Of a DNA stretch of 11,603 bases, positions 6,559-11,603 are shown in pieces; the stretch's first letter is position 1; each line of letters opens with the position of its first letter. Where the stretch lies: NCBI GenBank assembly GCA_029933635.1, contig JAOZNS010000073.1, forward strand, positions 1-11,603, in the 5' to 3' direction. The notes below the pieces were generated by a model. It was not told the origin of the DNA, did no database searches, and saw only the letters and a list, made by a program, of their open reading frames with translations. Source of the DNA: Candidatus Zixiibacteriota bacterium. Lineage in GTDB: Bacteria > Zixibacteria > MSB-5A5 > SM1-73. The translations under genes and the position numbers were made by a program.

Positions 6559-7740
6559 TTAATCTATCCTTTCCAAAGCCTGCTTTAGGTCTTCCTTCAG
6601 ATCCTGTTCATCCTCGATGCCGCAGGAGAGTCTGACCATTCCCGGGGTGACATCTAACTTTTCTAGCTCCTTTTGGTCAAAGCCAAAATGGGAGGTTAAA
6701 ACAGGTAGGCTGGCTAAGGACTCCACCCCACCCAGACTGGTTGCATTGATAAACACCTTGAAGCTATCTATCACCTTGGTGGCATTTTCAAGACCTCCCT
6801 GGACCTCAAAGCAGACCATCCCCCCAAAGCCTTTCATCTGTCCTCTTGCCAAGTCATGCTGTGGATGAACCGAAAGACCTGGATAGAAGACGCGACTGAC
6901 CCTATCATGTTCGGACAAAAACTCTGCCACCCTTAAAGCATTTTGGTTTTGACGTTCTACCCTCACCGCCAAAGTCTTCAGTCCCCTGAGAAGAAGAAAG
7001 GCACCAAAAGGATCAATACAGCCACCCAGCACCTTCATGGTTTCTTTAGCCTTATTTATGATATCTTTAGGTCCCACAATGACGCCTGCGACCAGATCAC
7101 TGTGACCCCCCAGATATTTGGTTCCACTGTGAATCACCAGGTCCGCCCCCAAGGTGATGGGGTTCTGATTATACGGGGTGGCAAAGGTGTTGTCCACCGC
7201 CACCGGTATCTGCTTTCCTTCAGCCATCTTCACGAGCTTTCTTAGGTCCACGATCTTTAAATTGGGATTGGTGGGAGTCTCACAGAAGAAAAGTCTGGTA
7301 TTGTCGTTCATCAGCTCTTCTGCCTGCTCTATCTTTTCTGGATCGATGAAACGAACACCGATTCCCAGCTTGGGGAAGACCTCTTTGAACAGATGGTAAG
7401 TTCCTCCATAGACCGGCTGGGTGCTGATTATCTCCTCCCCAGAGGAGACCAGACTTAGCACCAAAGTGGAGACCGCCGCCATGCCAGAGGAGACCACCAA
7501 AGCTTTCTCCCCTCCTTCCAAAGCCGCCATCTTCTCCTCCACCCGTTTTTGGGTGGGATTTCCGTATCTGGTATAAAGATACTTAGAGGCGTCTCCCCTT
7601 TGAAACTCCAGCACCTCAGCCGTATTCTTAAAGGCAAAGGTGGAGGTCTGATATATGGGGGGTGTTACCGCTCCGAAAGGAGAATGTTCTTCCTCTCCAG
7701 CATGGATAGCTAATGTGGAAAATCGATATTTTTCTTTCAT
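6559..7740 (-). CDS. Trans-sulfuration PLP enzyme (cystathionine gamma-synthase/lyase family)
   Basis: 393 residues, the usual length for the Cys/Met-metabolism PLP family (fold type I). The PLP-binding lysine is K208 in SGTKYLGGHSD; other cofactor contacts are SSGMA (84-88), D183 (AVDNTF), and Y56/R58 in YTRYGNPT, supplied by the neighbouring subunit. Y111 in PVYGGT is the ring-stacking tyrosine. Position 113 is glycine, whereas classical methionine gamma-lyase has a cysteine there, so a cystathionine gamma-synthase or gamma-lyase, or O-acetylhomoserine-type activity is likelier. Sequence cannot separate these, so no symbol is given. The start at 7740 has GAGGAG six bases upstream. It follows the thioredoxin-like gene by 35 bp and is probably co-transcribed with it. 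It would act in cytoplasmic methionine/cysteine interconversion. Confidence 0.92.
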   Translation of the reverse strand: MKEKYRFSTLAIHAGEEEHSPFGAVTPPIYQTSTFAFKNTAEVLEFQRGDASKYLYTRYGNPTQKRVEEKMAALEGGEKALVVSSGMAAVSTLVLSLVSSGEEIISTQPVYGGTYHLFKEVFPKLGIGVRFIDPEKIEQAEELMNDNTRLFFCETPTNPNLKIVDLRKLVKMAEGKQIPVAVDNTFATPYNQNPITLGADLVIHSGTKYLGGHSDLVAGVIVGPKDIINKAKETMKVLGGCIDPFGAFLLLRGLKTLAVRVERQNQNALRVAEFLSEHDRVSRVFYPGLSVHPQHDLARGQMKGFGGMVCFEVQGGLENATKVIDSFKVFINATSLGGVESLASLPVLTSHFGFDQKELEKLDVTPGMVRLSCGIEDEQDLKEDLKQALERID

Positions 7741-7775
7741 CCTTTACTCCTCTTCTCTTCCATAATTTTAATCCC

Positions 7776-8312
7776 TTATTCTTCCAGCAATAATTGCAGA
7801 GTTTCCTCCAAATGCTTTAGATCAAATGACCCATCAAATCTTTTCCAAATCCTCCCCTTTTGATCGAAAAGGATGGTGGTAGGCACGCCCTTAAAATCCT
7901 TCAGGCAAGCAATGGATCGTTGGTCGCCGACAAGAATAGGATAGGTGATTTTGTTCTTCTTAACAAATGGCTCCACCAATTCCAAACTGTCCTTATCCAG
8001 AGCGATGCCAACAACCTGCACCCCTTTGTCTCTATATCTCTCATAAAGATCGTTCAGTTTCAACGCCTCCTCCAGACAGGGAGGACACCAGGTAGCCCAA
8101 AAATCTACTATCAAGATCTGATCTTTAAAGTCGCTTCGGCTATGGACCTTCCCTTCCAAATCTGGAAGACTAAAATCAAAACTAAAATTAGGGTTGTGAT
8201 GAGAATCTTTCCCGCAGTAGAATAGAAATAAAACAAGAAATGAAAGCAGAAGAGGCGATTTTTTTATCTTATAACTCAAATCCAATCCGATAGTTTGAAG
8301 CCAAATCCTCAA
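7776..8312 (-). CDS. TlpA/ResA-type thioredoxin-fold lipoprotein
   Basis: 178 residues from the first possible start, a TTG at 8312. The frame has no ATG near its 5' end, so the start is uncertain; a TTG at 8279 would give a compact signal peptide beginning SYKIKK. A hydrophobic stretch (LLLSFLVLFLFY) ends at C33, which may be lipidated, although tyrosine just before the cysteine is atypical for a lipobox. The mature domain has the redox motif WATWCPPC (C76, C79), the cis-proline region GVPTT (P144) and an extra C136. This is the TlpA/ResA/AhpC-TSA architecture, which works outside the cytoplasmic membrane as a thiol-disulfide reductase, often in cytochrome c or envelope protein maturation. 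The specific partner is unknown. It lies 35 bp before the PLP-enzyme gene. No clear Shine-Dalgarno was found. Confidence 0.85.
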   Translation of the reverse strand: MRIWLQTIGLDLSYKIKKSPLLLSFLVLFLFYCGKDSHHNPNFSFDFSLPDLEGKVHSRSDFKDQILIVDFWATWCPPCLEEALKLNDLYERYRDKGVQVVGIALDKDSLELVEPFVKKNKITYPILVGDQRSIACLKDFKGVPTTILFDQKGRIWKRFDGSFDLKHLEETLQLLLEE

Positions 8313-8542
8313 GTTAATTCAAAACTTACCTATTGAAATGAACAATCTTTTGATTAAACTGGCAAGGGGAAAATTGTAATTTTTCAAACTTGTTATAACC
8401 GAAGCAGGATAAGATTGAAAATGAGATTAAAATTCTTCGGACCAAGACCAAGCCTTTGGTTTCCAGAGAAGCACTAAGATAGGCGATCATTTTGAAGTTG
8501 AAAGGACATAACGGTTAGCAAAGATATCACTTTCAGCTTAGC

Positions 8543-9811
8543 TCATGGAGTTTCGCCATCCGGATATGCGTCAGCTAAAAGTTGGATGGGGTGTTTTACT
8601 TTTTGTCTCATCTTTTTCTGAAGAAAGGTTTCCTCAAACCGCATCATGCAACCAGGACAGCCACTGACCAGAAGATCTGGGTCAACCTTTTTCATATTTT
8701 CCAGTTTGTGTTCCATTATCCCTTTGGAGATTGGGTAATATTTCAAATTAAACGATCCTCCCCCTCCACAACACCTATCCGACTCGGCCATCTCAACAAA
8801 TTTCACCCCAGGCAGTTGGTTTAAAATCTTTCTGGGCTCCTCCCTTATTCCCTGCCCCCGATTCAAATGACAGGGATCGTGATAAGTAACAACGACCTCT
8901 CTCTCCGGCGTCCTGAAATCTTTTTTCATATCAATGACATTGATTAAAAACTCCGAGATGTCATAAGTGGGAATATCAAAGTTGACTCCCAAAAGTTCCT
9001 TGTATTCTTTCTTTAAGGTCAGTCCACCGGAGGCACAATTGACTACGATGCAATCCACCTTTGCATCTTTGAAGACCTTCAAATTCCTTTGGGCATGTTT
9101 GATTCCGGTCTTGAAATCTCCTGAATTGTATATGGATGTGCCACAGCACACCTGTCCTTTAGGGATTACCACTTCGATATCGTTATGAGTCAGCACCTTT
9201 ATTAAAGCTTCGCCTACCTCCGGATAAACCAAGTTGGTCCCACAGCCGTAAAAATAGCCCACCCTCATCTTCGGATTTTTCACCCTCACAACCTCAGGAA
9301 CTCTTTTTCTTAAAGGCTTCTTGGCAATTGCCGGATAGATCCTCTCCTTCCAGCCATCCGGGAATGGTAAGAACAAAGTCAATGGATTTTTTTCCGGCAG
9401 GATTTTGTTGGCTAATCTTCCAGCAAAGGTAGCCCACCTTGCCACCGGGGGCAGAAGCCTGCCCCTCTTTAACAGAAATCGGAAGATCGTTCTTTCCAGA
9501 AGGGTGAATTTTCCTGCCTCCACCAGGTCCGCTCTGGCACACAAGATCAAATCATCGGCCCTCACCCCGCTGGGACAAGCCTCCACACACGATTTGCAGT
9601 TCAAACAGATATTTATCTTCTTTCGAAAAATCTCAGAAAGTTCTAACTCACCCTGGTTGACCATATCGATCAAAGCTATTCTTCCTCGGGGAGCGGCCGG
9701 CTCATACTTCGTCTCAGCATAAACCGGACATACGGAAAGGCAGGTTCCACATTTCAAGCATTTTAGGAGCTCATCTTCCTTGGAGCCTATATGTTTATGA
9801 TCGTTTTGCAT
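8543..9811 (-). CDS. GlcF/LutA-like Fe-S protein (two 4Fe-4S plus CCG domains)
   Basis: 422 residues, typical of the Fe-S subunit of glycolate or lactate oxidase and related CCG proteins. Two ferredoxin-type 4Fe-4S motifs are at C18-C21-C24-C28 and C69-C72-C75-C79, each ending in CP. The C-terminal half has two cysteine-rich CCG modules: C190 (YGCG), CCG 222-224 and C259; then C314 (HDPCH), CCG 347-349, and C385/C388 (GCPGCMMRF). Such proteins pass electrons from a flavin 2-hydroxyacid dehydrogenase, or a heterodisulfide-reductase-like partner, to the membrane pool or another acceptor. The ATG at 9811 has AAGGA eight bases upstream, after a good promoter. No FAD subunit (GlcD or D-lactate dehydrogenase) is next to it, so the partner is elsewhere or different. 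Family assignment is safe; the substrate is not. Confidence 0.9.
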   Translation of the reverse strand: MQNDHKHIGSKEDELLKCLKCGTCLSVCPVYAETKYEPAAPRGRIALIDMVNQGELELSEIFRKKINICLNCKSCVEACPSGVRADDLILCARADLVEAGKFTLLERTIFRFLLKRGRLLPPVARWATFAGRLANKILPEKNPLTLFLPFPDGWKERIYPAIAKKPLRKRVPEVVRVKNPKMRVGYFYGCGTNLVYPEVGEALIKVLTHNDIEVVIPKGQVCCGTSIYNSGDFKTGIKHAQRNLKVFKDAKVDCIVVNCASGGLTLKKEYKELLGVNFDIPTYDISEFLINVIDMKKDFRTPEREVVVTYHDPCHLNRGQGIREEPRKILNQLPGVKFVEMAESDRCCGGGGSFNLKYYPISKGIMEHKLENMKKVDPDLLVSGCPGCMMRFEETFLQKKMRQKVKHPIQLLADAYPDGETP

Positions 9812-9851
9812 ATCTTATTTCCTTTTATCATCTGTGATACGGCTTTGGGGA

Positions 9852-9890
9852 ATATAATCATAGTGCTACTCTTGTCAAGTTTTTGACATT
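9852..9890 (-). promoter_or_regulatory. Sigma70-type promoter with dyad, driving the GlcF-like gene
   Basis: On the minus strand a consensus TTGACA (9879-9874) is separated by 16 bases from TATATT (9857-9852). The start point would be near 9845, giving a leader of about 34 nt before the ATG at 9811. The -35 hexamer is one arm of an exact dyad, TGTCAA-N4-TTGACA (9874-9889), and a further TGTCAA copy abuts it at 9890-9895. This arrangement suits a repressor or other regulator site over the -35 region; that function is inferred. Confidence 0.6.
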
Positions 9891-9914
9891 GACATTTCTG
9901 AAAAACTTTTTTGG

Positions 9915-9931
9915 CAGGGCTGGAAGCCCTG
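9915..9931. repeat. REP-like short palindrome
   Basis: CAGGGCT-GGA-AGCCCTG, a perfect 7-bp stem with a 3-nt loop, in the interval behind the GlcF promoter. Compact GC-rich stems of this kind occur as scattered extragenic palindromes in many genomes. A T-rich run (CTTTTTT) sits on its left. On the minus strand the hairpin could also stop transcripts arriving from the right, although the U-run is about 9 bases away. Copy number cannot be judged from this window. Confidence 0.45.
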
Positions 9932-9952
9932 ACTTCCAAAGGCTTGCTACGT

Positions 9953-10126
9953 ATGAGAGAGAAGGCTTATGAAAGACGCCCACTTTTTTATTATGCTAAG
10001 GATGAGGGTTCACTTCCATTTATTCAGAGGGCAGATTATCATACGATCGAAGGCAGGCTTACGGATTATGTGGTTGCTCTCGGAAGATTTAAGAGCAAAA
10101 TTAAATTTGCATCAGATAGCCTCTAA
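9953..10126 (+). CDS. Doubtful small plus-strand ORF, perhaps a gene fragment
   Basis: 57 residues from the ATG at 9953, with AAAGG ten bases upstream; an in-frame TTG at 9911 would extend it to 71 but begins beside the REP-like palindrome. The product is charged and soluble (MREKAYERRPLFYYAKDEG... RADYHTIEGRLTDYVVALGRF), with no signal or membrane segment and no recognised motif. It is the only plus-strand frame here not opposite a real gene, and it lies in a decayed patch with an IS remnant. A remnant of a larger gene or chance frame is as likely as a functional gene. Confidence 0.2.
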   Translation: MREKAYERRPLFYYAKDEGSLPFIQRADYHTIEGRLTDYVVALGRFKSKIKFASDSL

Positions 10127-10517
10127 GTAAGCCTTTGAAGATCATCTTTTTTGATGCCTCTCATTCGCTTGAATCATGCTTTTATGGATAAGTGTTGTCG
10201 GTGACAGATCAGAAAAAAACTTATTCCACTCAGATGCTGGGGATTCTTCATAAGAAAAAGAACTTTAATTGAGTTAAGATTTGAAGACCTCACCCCCTAT
10301 CCCCTCTCCATTTCGAAGAAGGGGATAGGGAGTGAGTTCTGCCACTCTTCATCCGATCCCAATTTGTGGATGAAAATATGGTTTAACCAAGAGTACAGGC
10401 ATCCTTTACTCCTTTCCGCAGGATCCATAGGACTGGTATAATGATTTTGGCAAAAATGCCAGAAAGGAGGACCCGGTGTCTGGTGTAAGTATAATACAAT
10501 CTCTTTTTCCAGGTTAA
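10127..10517. other. Non-coding decayed interval left of the IS remnant
   Basis: No credible ORF. Apart from the large palindrome listed separately, there is a small hairpin TGGCA-AAAA-TGCCA (10448-10461) and a TATAAT-like string near 10437-10442. I could not recognise the N-terminal part of the neighbouring transposase in any frame here, so the upstream part of that element seems deleted or eroded. Confidence 0.4.
10289..10336. repeat. Long near-perfect palindrome
   Basis: CTCACCCCCTATCCCCT (10289-10305) pairs with AGGGGATAGGGAGTGAG (10320-10336): 17 bp with a single C-A mismatch and a 14-nt loop. The strand-asymmetric C-rich and G-rich arms resemble extragenic palindromes and MITE-type repeats seen in many bacteria. 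Neither side has a U-run, so it is not a standard terminator. It lies about 180 bp from the transposase remnant. Confidence 0.6.
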
Positions 10518-10781
10518 GTAAAAATTAAGGAACCGATCAGGTTTGCCCGAAAACTCAAACGACATAGCCAAGGAATTCTTAATCATCGTATTTATCCTAT
10601 TCATAGAGGCAAACTCGAGGGAGTCAATAACACCCTCAAAGTCATCAAGCGTAAAGCCTATGGTTACCTAGATACAAGATATTTCATCCTTAAGTCTAAA
10701 CAGGCTTTCGCCGGCACTCGACCCTGCCAAATTGGATACGAACCTTATTTTGCCTCATCCTTACCATCTCTTCACTTATAA
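10518..10781 (+). pseudogene. C-terminal remnant of an ISL3-family transposase
   Basis: A plus-strand frame open from 10518 to the TAA at 10779-10781 translates to the end of an ISL3-type DDE transposase. Diagnostic blocks are PIRFARKLKRHSQGIL, YPIHRGKLEGVNN (containing the last catalytic glutamate, in LEG) and LKVIKRKAYGYLDTRYFILK followed by FAG. This matches the usual ISL3 pattern of KLEG-N-KIK-IKR-AYG and aromatic-FLK. A stop lies directly upstream (10515-10517), there is no start codon context, and the N-terminal two thirds, including the DNA-binding and first DDE parts, are absent. It is therefore an inactive fragment. Its stop is only 15 bp from the end of the convergent phosphatase gene. 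Terminal inverted repeats were not found. Confidence 0.8.
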
Positions 10782-10796
10782 GGAGAGAGGGAAAGG

Positions 10797-11603
10797 TTAA
10801 TATATCTTCAAGACTAAGATGGTGAAATCGTCATAAGGAGGGCGACCCCCGCTAAATTCTCTTACCTCATCTATCACTTTTTGTTTTAACTCCTCGACTC
10901 CCAAGAAGCGGTGTGCCACCAGCAAATCGACCAACCTCTTTTCACCAAACTCCTCTTCGTTCGAATTAAAATTCTCAGTTAATCCATCGGAGTAAAAGAA
11001 GAGTAAGTCATTTTTTCTTAAAATCAGCTCTCCTTTCTCATAGGTGGCGTCAGGAAATATGCCCACTATCAGCCCTCCCTCCTTTAGAAATTCGACCTCT
11101 CCATCTTCATGCACCACCACCGGATAGTTATGGCCGGCATTACAGTAACAGAACATCCTTTGATGAGGAACGAGCTCCCCATAAAACATGGTGGCAAATT
11201 TCTCTGAGGTGGTGGAGGAATAGATCAATCGATTGATGTTGGAGATCACCGTAGGGGGAGACAACCTGTTTTTCACCTCCGCCCGCAAGGTGGCATGCAC
11301 CAGCGAGATGAGCAAGGCGGCGGGCATTCCCTTGCCGGAGGCATCCGCTATGGCAATCCCGATTGAGCCTGAATCTGTCTGAAGAAAATCATAGTAGTCC
11401 CCTCCCACCTGTCTGGCTGGCTGGATGAAGGCGGAGAACTCAAAGGATTCGCCTTTAGGGCAGCTTTTGGGCAATAGCTCCATTTGAATCTGGCGAGCCA
11501 AGCTGAGTTCCTCCTCCAGCCTTTGCTTCTCTAAGGATTCCTGATACAATTGGGCATTGTTCATGGCGATCACCTTCTGATTGGACTGTACATCTAAAAG
11601 AGA
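10797..11603 (-). CDS. RsbU/SpoIIE-type PP2C phosphatase, 5' end outside window
   Basis: The frame stays open to the window edge, so 268 C-terminal residues are seen and the start is missing. The first residues (SLLDVQSNQKVIAMNNAQLYQE) look like the end of a GAF-type sensory domain or linker helix, followed by a coiled segment (EKQRLEEELSLARQIQ). The phosphatase domain has the metal-binding aspartates of the SpoIIE family: D69 (VGGDYYDF), D87 (IADASGKG), D206 (YSDGLTE) and D258-D259 (PYDDF), plus NAGHNYP. These enzymes remove phosphate from Ser/Thr of anti-anti-sigma factors in partner-switching stress or signalling pathways. The signal is set by the upstream domain, which cannot be seen. The GTG at 11573 is internal, not a start. 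No anti-anti-sigma or kinase gene is visible here. Confidence 0.9.
   Translation of the reverse strand, partial: SLLDVQSNQKVIAMNNAQLYQESLEKQRLEEELSLARQIQMELLPKSCPKGESFEFSAFIQPARQVGGDYYDFLQTDSGSIGIAIADASGKGMPAALLISLVHATLRAEVKNRLSPPTVISNINRLIYSSTTSEKFATMFYGELVPHQRMFCYCNAGHNYPVVVHEDGEVEFLKEGGLIVGIFPDATYEKGELILRKNDLLFFYSDGLTENFNSNEEEFGEKRLVDLLVAHRFLGVEELKQKVIDEVREFSGGRPPYDDFTILVLKIY

Noticed and set aside
8441..8460. Hairpin ACCAA-GCCT-TTGGT as terminator of the GlcF-like gene
   Set aside because: The stem is only five pairs and AT-leaning, there is no adjacent U-run on either strand, and it lies about 80 bp past the stop.
9884..9895. Tandem TTGACA hexamers on the plus strand as a plus-strand promoter
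   Set aside because: No -10-like sequence is found 16-18 bases downstream of either copy, and the only downstream ORF is doubtful.
10383..10604. 73-residue minus-strand ORF
   Set aside because: It overlaps the better-supported plus-strand ISL3 remnant, has no recognisable domain or good ribosome site, and looks like an antisense frame.

Overview
The window is a compact bacterial segment in which every well-supported gene lies on the minus strand. The genes therefore read from high to low coordinates. The content is mostly housekeeping and peripheral metabolism: a Zn-dependent dehydrogenase, an LsrF-type aldolase/thiolase, a secreted M14 metallopeptidase, a trans-sulfuration PLP enzyme, a TlpA/ResA-type thioredoxin, a GlcF/LutA-type Fe-S protein and an RsbU-type phosphatase. 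The exported TlpA-like protein and the TTGACA-type promoter suggest a diderm bacterium. Combined with the two-4Fe-4S CCG protein, this would fit an uncultivated, probably anaerobic lineage. No marker gene fixes the phylum, so that is only an impression.

Layout in transcription order. At the right edge (10797-11603) is the C-terminal SpoIIE/PP2C domain of a phosphatase gene that continues out of the window. Next comes a decayed patch (about 9.9-10.8 kb) with a plus-strand ISL3-family transposase remnant, a long near-perfect palindrome, a short REP-like palindrome and one doubtful small ORF. A good sigma70-type promoter with an overlapping dyad then starts the GlcF-like gene (9811-8543). It is followed by a tlpA-like gene and a cystathionine gamma-synthase/lyase-family gene (8312-6559), spaced as a likely operon. 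Two very small membrane-protein genes (6236-5737) form a tight pair between two gene-poor intervals of about 320 and 350 bp.

The last cluster (5343-172) is the M14 peptidase, a 71-residue four-cysteine protein, the LsrF-like aldolase and the Zn alcohol dehydrogenase. The gaps are about 40, 110 and 70 bp, so it may be one transcript, although the functions are not obviously connected. Shine-Dalgarno sequences argue for later starts than the longest ORFs for the peptidase (5343) and the aldolase (2075).

I found no convincing undescribed multi-gene system. The least explained items are the 71-residue Cys protein, the pair of small membrane proteins, the two promoter-associated dyads, and the palindromes around the IS remnant.
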